From NCBI GenBank assembly GCA_039725955.1, contig CP091033.1:1178001-1242000 (forward strand): 64,000 nt of DNA, in the 5' to 3' direction. This stretch comes from Sinorhizobium sp. B11. Lineage in GTDB: Bacteria > Pseudomonadota > Alphaproteobacteria > Rhizobiales > Rhizobiaceae. Every line of letters begins with the position of its first letter. Position 1 is the first letter of the stretch. The position numbers and the translations under genes were made by a program. This document shows positions 55,133-63,760 of the stretch, piece by piece. Under the pieces are notes generated by a model. The model was not told where the DNA came from and ran no database searches. It saw only the letters and a list, made by a program, of their open reading frames with translations.

Positions 55133-57694
55133 TCAGTTCTGCAGCGCCGTGTAATAGGGCTCGTTGGACAGATTGTCCTCAAGACCCGGTGACAGCACGC
55201 TTCGCCCGCCCCTCCTCGAGCTGACGAAAAACTGCAGGTGAAACTTGGAGTCGGTGTAATCGCCGGGAATGGTGGCGTCGAAGCCATTGCCATTCCGCGT
55301 CATCTTCGCCGAACTCCAACGCTCGGCCTGATTGACGTGACGATAGTGCAGCACCGGTTCCTCGTCCATGGTTTCATCGACACGCACCGTCAAGGCTTCG
55401 CCCGCCTTGAACGTCGCGGGGGCTATGATGCCTGTCGCGCTGGCGATCACAGGTCGGCGAGCCTTGAGTGCTTTCACGGCTGCGAGCACCTGTTCGCCCG
55501 CCTGCACCGATTCAAACTTGCCGCCGCCGCGCAGTGACTCCAGGTCGAGAACCTCGGCCGCCATCTCCGGCAGGCGCGACTGCCAGGAACCTCGCAGCCA
55601 GGATTGTGGTCCGTAAGTCAGATCGTCGTGGTAGACATCGCGCGAAATATCAGCGGCCGCCTGCCAGGCCATGACCGACCGCTTGGCGTGATCGATTGCC
55701 GGCTCGATCAGTGTCGTCACCTTGGTGGCAATGAACAGCTCGGCCCAACAAGCCGCGCGGAACCGCTCGGCAAAGAAACGGGCGATGCCGGCTGAGATCT
55801 GCACATCGATCATGATGCGCTGGACAGTGGCGGAGCCGAAGCTTTCGGTCGCCTTCACACCCGTTAGTGCCGTCTCACAGCCTTCCGCCATCTCGTCCAG
55901 CCAGTCGGCCACATCAAGCGGCGTGTAGCGATGCGAGGGCTTTCCCGCGAGAAGCAGTTCCGCATATTCGCGCGCATTGGCAAACAGCGCTGAATCGAAG
56001 GTAGGCGCATTTCCGAAACGGACCGGCCCTTCCATGTCGAAAGCGTAGGCGCGACGGCCCGAGCCCTCGACAAGCGGGAGGTTGGTATAGACCTCCGGCC
56101 AGTAGTGATTGTTGGAGGCCGAAGGGCCATGCGCCAGGGTGATCAGCGGCAGCACGCGGCTTGCCCAGGAGAGCCCCTTCTCGCAATCGGCGGCGGCATC
56201 GCCGCATTCATGTTCGAGATAACGCATCCAGCTTTCGCGCGGCGCTTCAGGATAGTAGAGCAGTCGCCCCCAGATACGGTATTGATACTCATATTTCTGC
56301 CAGTCGTAGCGCGTCGGCAGACCGTGCTTCTGGTAATTGAAGCGGCCACCGGGAATGCCGGTGCCCATACGGCCCTTGAAGCTCTGCGGCTCGCACCATT
56401 CAACGCCATCGGAGCCTGCGAACATGGAGCTGCGGCCATAACCGGCAGCAAATTCCGGATCGCCCCAGAGAAGCACGCGCTGCGTTCCCGCCCAGATGCG
56501 ATAGATGACCTTGTAGTCCTTGTCCTTCGTCAGAAGGTCACCATAGCTGTAGCGCAGGAATTTTCGGGACCCTTCGCTGAGCTGCTCGCGCTCGCTGCGC
56601 GCCACTTCTGGCGGGTATTCCTTGTTGCGGATAGCTGACTGGTGATAGGGCGGCCCCATATGCTCGGCGAGATATTTTGGCGAAGCGGCAAAGGGCATGC
56701 CGGACTCCCGGGCGATCTGCAGCATGGTGTGATCGAGACCCTTGCCATGCATGTCGATCTCGACTGGACGACCGGCAGCGGCAACACCTGCAAACGCCTC
56801 CTTCCAGAAACCGTATTCGCCTTCGGCAATGCCGCCCTCGACATGGACGCGGAATGTCAGGCCGGTGATCTCAGGCACCTGCCGCAGCAATTCGGTGATC
56901 GCATCACGGCAATAAGGAGCGAGATTATCATCCGTCACGCCTCTAACCGTGTAATTGGCTCGCGGGACATCGTCGAAATCATAGCGCTGCGTCCAGAGCG
57001 CCAGCTGGAATTCCAATCCGCGCCTGGCCGCCTCACGACCAATGAATTTCAGCATCTCAAGATTGGTTTCGCGCTCCTCATCGGAGAGCTCGGTGACCTC
57101 GACGCCGTAACCCGGCAGCTTCAATAGAAACGGATAGGGGAAATAGAAGTAGACGTCGGTAATCCAGGGATTGTGGTAGGGATAGTTGTAGCCCATGCCA
57201 AGCGTCAGGGCGAAACGGTTGAAGCGGTTCGATGCCAGCATGGTCAGATAGTCGCGCCATTGCTGCTTGTCGTAGAACCAGATCTTGTCTTCCTCCTCGC
57301 TGCAGAAAAGCCGGGCGATGCTGCGGATGCGGGCAGACGGTTGTTCGGTAACCGGAAACTTGCCGGCGAACAGGTCTTCATCACCGTTATAGCGCACCCG
57401 GTCGGCGAGTTCGGTCAAAGCATAGACCATGCCCCTGTCGTCATGCGCCCAGACGGTAATCCTGTTGCCGTCCCGGGTGAGAGCAAAAGCCTCTTCACTA
57501 CGCGCCATCGCAGCCGGCGCCTGCGGCGATGCCACCTCGGCCACGTTGATCGAGATGTCCTGCCCCGATGGGTTGTCCGAGAATTTCGCGCCCCGCCGCT
57601 TCAGGCGGCTGCGCAGTTCGTCGATTGCCCATGTGACGCCGTCCGAAAGCGGCTTGGATGGCAGGCTAATGGATATGGTGTTGGCTTGCGCCAT
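55133..57694 (-). CDS. Large glycosidase-like protein, family not assigned
   Basis: 853 residues. Residues 1-110 resemble the beta-sheet N-domain that precedes GH20/GH67-type barrels (VWAHDDRGMVYALTELADRV). Residues 120-420 look like a TIM barrel: RIRSIARLFCSEEE, LTMLASNRFNRFALTLGMGYN, EFQLALWTQRYDF and FRVHVEGGIAEGE, where E286 and E292 are candidate acids. A long helical part and a short beta-rich tail follow. There is no signal peptide, so it should act on imported material. ATG 57694 is preferred to GTG 57706. It sits between the binding protein and permeases of a peptide-type importer, suggesting that importer carries an oligosaccharide or glycoside. The substrate is unknown. Confidence 0.7.
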   Translation of the reverse strand: MAQANTISISLPSKPLSDGVTWAIDELRSRLKRRGAKFSDNPSGQDISINVAEVASPQAPAAMARSEEAFALTRDGNRITVWAHDDRGMVYALTELADRVRYNGDEDLFAGKFPVTEQPSARIRSIARLFCSEEEDKIWFYDKQQWRDYLTMLASNRFNRFALTLGMGYNYPYHNPWITDVYFYFPYPFLLKLPGYGVEVTELSDEERETNLEMLKFIGREAARRGLEFQLALWTQRYDFDDVPRANYTVRGVTDDNLAPYCRDAITELLRQVPEITGLTFRVHVEGGIAEGEYGFWKEAFAGVAAAGRPVEIDMHGKGLDHTMLQIARESGMPFAASPKYLAEHMGPPYHQSAIRNKEYPPEVARSEREQLSEGSRKFLRYSYGDLLTKDKDYKVIYRIWAGTQRVLLWGDPEFAAGYGRSSMFAGSDGVEWCEPQSFKGRMGTGIPGGRFNYQKHGLPTRYDWQKYEYQYRIWGRLLYYPEAPRESWMRYLEHECGDAAADCEKGLSWASRVLPLITLAHGPSASNNHYWPEVYTNLPLVEGSGRRAYAFDMEGPVRFGNAPTFDSALFANAREYAELLLAGKPSHRYTPLDVADWLDEMAEGCETALTGVKATESFGSATVQRIMIDVQISAGIARFFAERFRAACWAELFIATKVTTLIEPAIDHAKRSVMAWQAAADISRDVYHDDLTYGPQSWLRGSWQSRLPEMAAEVLDLESLRGGGKFESVQAGEQVLAAVKALKARRPVIASATGIIAPATFKAGEALTVRVDETMDEEPVLHYRHVNQAERWSSAKMTRNGNGFDATIPGDYTDSKFHLQFFVSSRRGGRSVLSPGLEDNLSNEPYYTALQN

Positions 57695-57858
57695 GTCTGA
57701 CCTCACAGGAGAAGGACCAATATCTGCGCGCAGGGCGCAACACCCCGGTTCAACAGCGGGGAGAGATGACGATGTCGGAGCGTGTTCGCGACTGGAGCAC
57801 CGGGCTGAAACTTATGAAGCGGTTTTCAGGGTAATCCGATGCTTCAACAAAGCTTAGA

Positions 57859-57892
57859 GCGGCGGAGGCATTTCTCTTCTTCCACCCGCCGC
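57859..57892 (-). other. Weak hairpin after the peptide-type binding protein gene
   Basis: GCGGCGG (57859-57865) and CCGCCGC (57886-57892) are exact complements with a 20-nt loop, 10 bp after the binding-protein stop on the minus strand. The long loop makes it less certain than the other intercistronic hairpins. Confidence 0.35.
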
Positions 57893-57902
57893 CCTTAACG
57901 GT

Positions 57903-59522
57903 TCAGGCCTTGATCTTGGCCTTGGTCAGCGGCCAGTTCACATAGCCGGAAACCACGTCGTAGCCGAGATCGACTTTTTCCGAGCGAACGACCATAAAGC
58001 CGTTGTTGGAAACGGGCAGGATGACCGCGTCCGTGAGGGCTTTGATCTCGATTTCCTTGACGATCTCCAGACGCTTGCTGAGGTCCGGTTCCGCAAGCGC
58101 CTTGCCCAGGAGGTCGTCGATCCCTGGAATGGCAACGCCGTAATGGCTCATATTTGCCCCGCCATTGCCATCCGAGCGAACTTCGGCGCCTTTCGACAGG
58201 TAGGTGACGATCACCTGTGTCGGCACCGGCGGCAATGCAGATGACTGCTGCGACAGGGTGTTGGTGCCGATGTTCTGATCGGCATGGAAGGCGGTATGGT
58301 CCTTGATGTTGAGTTCCATGTTGATGCCGACCTTGCGCAACTGCGCCTGGATCATCAGCATGATCGCCGAAAAGTCCTCGCGCTGCGACGTATCGTTCTT
58401 GAAGCTGAAACCATCAGGGAATCCGGCTTCTGCAAGCAGGGACTTTGCCTTTTCGGGATCATACTTGTAGGCAACGTCCGCCGGAATGTTCTCCGCGGAG
58501 AAGCCACCGGGATAGGAGGGCGGATTGAGCCCATAGGTGCGTTTGCTGATCGGCGCGATTGCCGTGGTGATTTCGTCACGATCGATCGCGTAGAAGAGCG
58601 CCTGACGCACACGCACATCGTCGAAAGGCTTCTTCGTCAGATTGACCTGCATGGTGAAGAAACTGCCGGGGCTGGCGACGTCGAAGATCAGGTTCGGATC
58701 GCGCTGCGACATGGAGGCCGCCCAGCCGGGGGCGCGAACGCCCTCGATCAGATGCACGTCGCCTGACAGCAGCGCCAGCGTGCGCGCCGTCGTATCGGCG
58801 ATATAGAGGCATTGCAGCTTCGGTGTCGCCGGCTGGACGTCCCAGTGCTCCGCATTGGCGACCAGCATGACGCCCTGCGACGGATCCGGATAGACTGTCT
58901 CCAGCACGTAAGGACCGGTTCCGATCGGATCGCGGCCGATCGGTTCCTCGCCCTTTTCCTCAACTGCCTTCTTGCTCATGACCGAGGCGTCGTAGTCGCT
59001 GAGAGCGCCGAGCAGGAAGAGTGGATCCGGCTGCGCCAACTTGAATGTGACCGTGTAAGGATCGTCAGCCACGACCTCGCTGATATTGGTGAATTTCGGA
59101 CGTACCCCGCCCACGCGAACGGCATCGCGAATGCGATCGAACGTGAACTTGACGTCCTCGGACGTCATCTCACCATAACCCTTGTGAAATTTGACGCCTT
59201 GGCGGAGTTTCAGGGTCCAGGACTTTGAATCCGGTGTCGAGCTCCAGCTCGTCGCAAGGCGCGGTACGAGTTCGTCTATCGTTGCCGGAAACTTCCAGAG
59301 CGGCAGGTCAACAAGCTTGTCGTAAATGTGAATAATCGCCCAGTTATCGACACCCTGGATCGACTTTGCAGGATCGATCGTCTTGAGGCCGCGGGCAGCA
59401 AAAGCAATTTTCAATGTATCGGTGGCTTGCGCAAAAGCGGCCGGCCCCAGGCTTGCCGCAATACCGGCGCCGACAACAGCAGCCGCAGAGTTTTCCATGA
59501 ATCGACGTCGAGTAATCGCCAT
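57903..59522 (-). CDS. SBP_bac_5-type periplasmic binding protein, Tat-exported
   Basis: 539 residues. A twin-arginine leader (TRRRFMENSAAA, then a hydrophobic stretch ending AAFAQA) precedes a DppA/OppA-type domain with KLRQGVKFHKG, EDVKFTFDRI and DPIGTGPYVLE. Despite the peptide-binding family, such proteins also bind glycosides and oligosaccharides, which fits the glycosidase-like neighbour. GGGAGGA precedes the ATG. First structural gene after the LacI repressor. Confidence 0.9.
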   Translation of the reverse strand: MAITRRRFMENSAAAVVGAGIAASLGPAAFAQATDTLKIAFAARGLKTIDPAKSIQGVDNWAIIHIYDKLVDLPLWKFPATIDELVPRLATSWSSTPDSKSWTLKLRQGVKFHKGYGEMTSEDVKFTFDRIRDAVRVGGVRPKFTNISEVVADDPYTVTFKLAQPDPLFLLGALSDYDASVMSKKAVEEKGEEPIGRDPIGTGPYVLETVYPDPSQGVMLVANAEHWDVQPATPKLQCLYIADTTARTLALLSGDVHLIEGVRAPGWAASMSQRDPNLIFDVASPGSFFTMQVNLTKKPFDDVRVRQALFYAIDRDEITTAIAPISKRTYGLNPPSYPGGFSAENIPADVAYKYDPEKAKSLLAEAGFPDGFSFKNDTSQREDFSAIMLMIQAQLRKVGINMELNIKDHTAFHADQNIGTNTLSQQSSALPPVPTQVIVTYLSKGAEVRSDGNGGANMSHYGVAIPGIDDLLGKALAEPDLSKRLEIVKEIEIKALTDAVILPVSNNGFMVVRSEKVDLGYDVVSGYVNWPLTKAKIKA

Positions 59523-59625
59523 GCTCAGATCCTCCCTTATCGAGGCGCTGCATCCCGTCTGACGCTTGATTTCCTGTGTTTTTCTTGTGGAGCGTCTTCT
59601 GGGTCGACGAGCAGCGCAAGGGGAC

Positions 59626-59637
59626 GGTAGCGCTACC
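59626..59637. promoter_or_regulatory. LacI-type operator before the peptide-type ABC operon
   Basis: GGTAGCGCTACC is a perfect 12-bp palindrome with the central GC step of LacI/GalR sites. It lies about 105 bp before the binding-protein start and 105 bp after the repressor stop, in the 220-bp gap where the operon promoter should be. Confidence 0.6.
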
Positions 59638-59742
59638 AGACATAAGCGTCAAGTTTGTTCGGCCGCAGATTTATGGGCGTTTCGGAAAAGCTCTTATTCA
59701 AATAGCGACATATGCCGAAGGCGAAACGCGGTACTCCAGGCG

Positions 59743-60837
59743 TCAGTGGCCAGTCAGCCCACGCCGCAGTTCACCGCTGCGGTCGGTGCTGACGCGTCTC
59801 TGGATTTTGAAGCCCAGGTCGATAATCCGGTCTCCACCGTCGTCTCCGTTCAAGCGGCGACGGAGCGCCATGACGGCGTTATAGCCGGATTCCCAGCGGG
59901 GGCTGCGCACGCTGGTGATCGAAGGATAGGCTGCGGCCATGATGTCGAAATCGTTGAAGCCGGCGATACCGAAATCCTCGGGCACGCGGATACCGCGCTC
60001 CATACATTCGAACAGCGCGCCAAGCGCCATGACGTCATTGTTGCAGAAGACGGCGTCCATATCTGGATTGGCGTCCAGAAGATTGGCCATCAGCTTGCGG
60101 CCTGTCGAAGGGGTTGCAAAACGCGGCGTTTCCCAGCCCACGCCTTCAGGGATATGGTCGCTCCTGTCGATCGGCGAAATATAGCTCGGGTTATAGATGC
60201 CGGCTTCCGTCAGCGTGTCCTTCAGACCGGAATAACGGCCGAAGGAACGGCCATTCAGCCAGCCGCTCAGAAAACCGATATGCCGATAGCCCGCCTCGAT
60301 CAGGTGACGGGTGATCGCCCGCCCCGCCTCATAATGGGAAAAGCCGATGATCGTATCGATCGGCTTGTCCGTCAGGTCCATGATCTGGATGACCGGGCAC
60401 CGCGCATTTTCCAGCATCTCGCGGGAACGATCGTTCTGTTCGGTACCCGAGACGATCATGCCCGCCGGCTTCTGCCGCAACATCTGGGCGATCAGCCGCT
60501 CTTCCTCTTCCGGCTGGTAGCGGGTGTTGCCCATCTGGATCTGCAGTTCCGTGCCTTCCACGCCGTCGTACACACCGCGTAAAACGTCGGAGAAGATGTT
60601 CTGGGTGAGCGAGGGGACCAGCACACCGATGACATCGGCCCTGACGGATGCAAGCGCCCGGGCGCTGAGATTGGGAACATAGTTCAGTTCCTTCACCGCC
60701 TTGTCGATATTGGCGCGAAGGGCGGCGGAAACCTGGCTCGGATCGCGCAGCGCCCGCGACACCGTGATCGCGCCAACCCCGGCCAGGCGCGCAACATCCG
60801 CAATCGTGGGGCGACCATCGGTCCGTCGGCTTCGCAA
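59743..60837 (-). CDS. LacI-family repressor of the glycosidase/ABC operon
   Basis: 364 residues: helix-turn-helix PTIADVARLAGVGAITVSRALRD, hinge RALASVRADVIG, then the effector domain (GVLVPSLTQNIFSDV, FCNNDVMALGALFE, FGIAGFNDFD), the GntR-like subgroup. The frame opens with TTG 60837, preceded by GAGGG; no ATG in this frame lies upstream. It is transcribed towards the binding-protein gene. Confidence 0.88.
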   Translation of the reverse strand: MRSRRTDGRPTIADVARLAGVGAITVSRALRDPSQVSAALRANIDKAVKELNYVPNLSARALASVRADVIGVLVPSLTQNIFSDVLRGVYDGVEGTELQIQMGNTRYQPEEEERLIAQMLRQKPAGMIVSGTEQNDRSREMLENARCPVIQIMDLTDKPIDTIIGFSHYEAGRAITRHLIEAGYRHIGFLSGWLNGRSFGRYSGLKDTLTEAGIYNPSYISPIDRSDHIPEGVGWETPRFATPSTGRKLMANLLDANPDMDAVFCNNDVMALGALFECMERGIRVPEDFGIAGFNDFDIMAAAYPSITSVRSPRWESGYNAVMALRRRLNGDDGGDRIIDLGFKIQRRVSTDRSGELRRGLTGH

Positions 60838-61224
60838 TCTTCTTCCCTCGCGGCATTTCGGAACAGCGCTGCACGTCTTTGCCTGGAAGGCTTCTCAGGC
60901 ATTACCCAAAACGAATATGTCAATTCCAAAAAGCAGCGCCGAAGTCAACGCAGGCGCAAGACCGGCCGGCGAGGCAGCGCGCATTGAGAACTGCAGGGCG
61001 CGATACCCCTGTGGCGGTCGCGACCATGGAAACGAAATGGGGCTCACTTATCTCGGTCTATTTGCCGCGACTAGAAGCCCCATCAGGTCAATTGCCGTCG
61101 CAAACCTTGAGGAAACAGGTCGCCACGGCACCTATCACGACTGCAGGGTTTCGGCGAGCCGGCTCCCTGCATCTCGTTGAGGTCTAGAGATCGTGATGCA
61201 CGTCAGATGAGGGCTTCGGAAAGG
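60838..61224. other. Gap of 387 bp without a gene
   Basis: It separates the rare-ketose operon end from the LacI gene on the same strand. It holds one clear stem, TGCAGGG/CCCTGCA at 61142-61171, without a T-run. Short open frames on both strands have no ribosome sites or recognisable products. The LacI promoter should lie near its left end. Confidence 0.5.
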
Positions 61225-62094
61225 TCAACCGCCGAGCACAAATCGAGAAAATGCAAGAGCGCTCCGCGCATCCTCGTCCATTTTTGCTTCGTCCGCGCCA
61301 TCGCTCAGATCGCGCCAAACCCTGATGTCTGACCCGATCGTTCCGCCGGTCTTTACGAACGGCTCCATGACAACGACGCCCGCGTAATTGATATCGCGAA
61401 GTGCAAGACCGATCTCGTGCCAAGGCATTCTGCCTTTACCGGGGACGCGGCGATTGCTTTCGCCGGTATGGAAATGTCCGAGCAGCGGGCCAGCGGTACG
61501 GATCGCTTCTCCGAAACTGTCTTCCTCGATGTTCATATGGAAAGTATCGAGCATCACTTTGACATTCGGCTTCCCGACATCCTTGACGAATGCCACGCCC
61601 TCCGCAGCAGTGTTGAGAACGTGGTTCTCGAAGCGGTTGAGCACTTCGATGCAGAGATTGATACCGAGGTTTCCGGCGAAGTCCGCAATGCCATGAATGC
61701 CCTCGACCCCACGCGCCCGATCGCCCTCCTTGTCGACTGGCTTGGAGTAGTCCACCGGCCAATAGGAATGGAGCGCGCCACCAATTGTCTTGATATCGAG
61801 CTTTGCGACATTTGTGAGCGTCTGCTCGAAGAATGCCTTTCCCGCCTGGCGCACCGCAATGTCCGGTGACGACAGATTCTTGGCCTTCGACGGGCCAATC
61901 CCGGCCGTCAGGATGATGTTGTTATCCCTGGCAGTCTGTCTGATTTCCGCAAGTTCGGCATCACTGTAGTCATTGATGTGATGTGCGGCGACCTCGATGA
62001 CGTCGAAGCCAAGTTTCGCGACCTTTTCGACATAGGGGCCGAACTTGGCGCTCCACTCATGTTCCCAGTAAGAATAATAAATCCCGTGTTTCAT
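61225..62094 (-). CDS. D-psicose (D-allulose) 3-epimerase
   Basis: 289 residues, the same length as the Agrobacterium tumefaciens enzyme, which from memory it matches closely along its whole length (MKHGIYYSYWEHEWSAKFGP at the start). Metal ligands fall at the known positions: E150, D183, H209 and E244. It interconverts D-fructose and D-psicose in the cytoplasm. ATG 62094 follows GGAG; a TTG 12 bases upstream is not needed. The 94-bp gap before it holds two small stems (CCCGCC/GGCGGG at 62122-62143 and GACAGT/ACTGTC at 62147-62160). Confidence 0.93.
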   Translation of the reverse strand: MKHGIYYSYWEHEWSAKFGPYVEKVAKLGFDVIEVAAHHINDYSDAELAEIRQTARDNNIILTAGIGPSKAKNLSSPDIAVRQAGKAFFEQTLTNVAKLDIKTIGGALHSYWPVDYSKPVDKEGDRARGVEGIHGIADFAGNLGINLCIEVLNRFENHVLNTAAEGVAFVKDVGKPNVKVMLDTFHMNIEEDSFGEAIRTAGPLLGHFHTGESNRRVPGKGRMPWHEIGLALRDINYAGVVVMEPFVKTGGTIGSDIRVWRDLSDGADEAKMDEDARSALAFSRFVLGG

Positions 62095-62188
62095 AGGAGT
62101 CTCCAAGTTTCAGTTGCAGATCCCGCCGATCGTCCTTGGCGGGGTTGACAGTGGACTGTCGCGGCGACCTCCGGTCGGCCTGGACGGA

Positions 62189-62836
62189 TCAGTTGTTCTC
62201 GATGTGGAGATCGGGCTCGGCGCTTCCGGCCACGATTGCAAGGCCGTTAGGAAGATCGTTCTCTTCGACCTTCCGGCGAATTTCCGCAGCGTCCAGGCCG
62301 TAGTTGCGCCAGCGGTTTTGAAGTCTCTGCCGCAGGTGAGCCTCGTCCACGTCAACAAACACCGTGAAGTCGAAAATCTCTTTCAGCTTGTCCCAGGGAG
62401 CCTGTCGCGCAAGCAAGTAGTTACCCTCGCAGACGACGATCTTCGTAGACTGAGGAATGAGACTGCCGCCGGCGCGAGCAATCTCGATCGAGCGGTCGAA
62501 TACCGGAACGGCAACAACGTCATCCTCGTTGGCCTTCAGGCGCTTGAGCATGTAGCGCAAACCATGCGCATCGAATGTATCGATTGCTCCCTTGTAGGGG
62601 CGGCGACCCATCTGCTCCAAGACGGCATCGTCGTAGTGATATCCGTCCATCGGGAACAGAGCAGCTTTCAGACGGTGGTCATTGTTGATCGCTTCGACGG
62701 CGCGCTCTGCGAGCGTCGATTTGCCTGAACCCGGCGCACCTGCAATCGCTATCAGAACCCTCCGACCGCCGTTTTCCGCAAAGCGCTGAACTGCGATCTT
62801 CGCTATCTTCCGCGCGTTTTCGTCAATTTTGCTCAA
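62189..62836 (-). CDS. P-loop sugar or nucleoside kinase (uridine kinase/FrcK-like)
   Basis: 215 residues. P-loop GAPGSGKST near residue 30, then FPMDGYHYDDAVL, KGAIDTFDAHGL and VVCEGNYLL, the pattern of the uridine kinase/phosphoribulokinase superfamily and of FrcK beside rhizobial fructose transporters. TTG 62836 is chosen because GGGAGGA lies five bases upstream; ATG 62863 has no site. Between two epimerase genes, it may phosphorylate the ketose they produce. The substrate is inference. Confidence 0.8.
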   Translation of the reverse strand: MSKIDENARKIAKIAVQRFAENGGRRVLIAIAGAPGSGKSTLAERAVEAINNDHRLKAALFPMDGYHYDDAVLEQMGRRPYKGAIDTFDAHGLRYMLKRLKANEDDVVAVPVFDRSIEIARAGGSLIPQSTKIVVCEGNYLLARQAPWDKLKEIFDFTVFVDVDEAHLRQRLQNRWRNYGLDAAEIRRKVEENDLPNGLAIVAGSAEPDLHIENN

Positions 62837-62905
62837 TGAGTTCCTCCCATTGCCTCTCCGCATTTTCGGCGGCTAGGACCATCCGGAAACGCCAACCATT
62901 CGAAG

Positions 62906-63760
62906 TCATGCCAGTTGATACTGCGTGGCTTTGTTGCGTAGGAACGAGAGGCCGTTGCCCATGACTTCGTCCTCGTCACGCGCGACCGGGCGCCACGTCG
63001 ATATGTCGCCGGCCATCTCCGGTGGCATGCTGACGAAGCTCTCCAAGGTCAGCGCGCCCTTGAAGCCGATCGCAGACAGAGCGGCGAAAATCGAATCCCA
63101 AGGGACGTTTCCTGCTCCAGGCGTTCCACGGTCGCTCTCGGACAAATGCATGTATTTGAGATGCTCACGCGCAACGAGAATGCCGTTGGCTGCCCCCTTT
63201 TCCTCGATGTTCATGTGGAATGTGTCGAGGTGGACAAAGACGTTGTCCATCCCGATGCGTTCGACCAGGGCCACGGCCTGTTCTGCCGAGTTGATCAAAT
63301 GGCTCTCGTATCGGTTCACCGCTTCCACACCGAATTGGATACCTTGGGCCTTGGCCTGCTTGGCTGCAGCACCGAGCGCATGAGCCACATTGTCATATTC
63401 TGCCTGGGTCGGCGGAACGCCCGTGCGTTCGTTGGTGCCGCCATAAGTGACGCCCGTAAGTGCCTCGGCTCCCATCAGGGCCGCCTTGTCGATCGCCACC
63501 TTCAGGTGCTCAATTGCGGCCTCGGGCCGGACGGATGCCCAGGCGGCCTGCGGTAGCACGAGCGAACATGCCGCACGCAGGCCATGCTTTTCCAGGAGCT
63601 CGCGTGTGTGCTCGGCATCTACCGATGCGGCGTCTGCGAGCGGAATTTCAATGAATTCCATATTGTACCTGGCTGCCCCGGCGATGGCTCGCTCTGCGCC
63701 TGCGCGGTCCCACTTCATTGTCCACATGCTTGCGTGAATACCGAACCCTTGCACGGTCAC
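62906..63760 (-). CDS. DTE-family ketose 3-epimerase paralogue
   Basis: 284 residues, xylose-isomerase-like TIM barrel. Metal ligands E146 (FGVEAVNRYESH), D179 (HLDTFHMNIEE), H205 (MHLSESDRG) and E240 (TLESF) parallel those of the psicose epimerase three genes down, but overall similarity is modest, so a different substrate (for example L-ribulose or D-tagatose) is likely. GTG 63760 overlaps the permease stop as GTGA. Confidence 0.85.
   Translation of the reverse strand: MTVQGFGIHASMWTMKWDRAGAERAIAGAARYNMEFIEIPLADAASVDAEHTRELLEKHGLRAACSLVLPQAAWASVRPEAAIEHLKVAIDKAALMGAEALTGVTYGGTNERTGVPPTQAEYDNVAHALGAAAKQAKAQGIQFGVEAVNRYESHLINSAEQAVALVERIGMDNVFVHLDTFHMNIEEKGAANGILVAREHLKYMHLSESDRGTPGAGNVPWDSIFAALSAIGFKGALTLESFVSMPPEMAGDISTWRPVARDEDEVMGNGLSFLRNKATQYQLA

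Noticed and set aside
59566..60582. Long open frame on the plus strand opposite the LacI gene
   Set aside because: It mirrors the repressor codons, has no ribosome site and no recognisable domain; the minus-strand LacI protein is unmistakable.
60692..60874. Alternative N-terminus of the LacI gene from an ATG at 60874 in another frame (MPRGKKIAKPTD)
   Set aside because: It looks like a basic LacI leader and could mean a third frameshift, but the ATG lacks a ribosome site and the TTG at 60837 has GAGGG and encodes the full helix-turn-helix.
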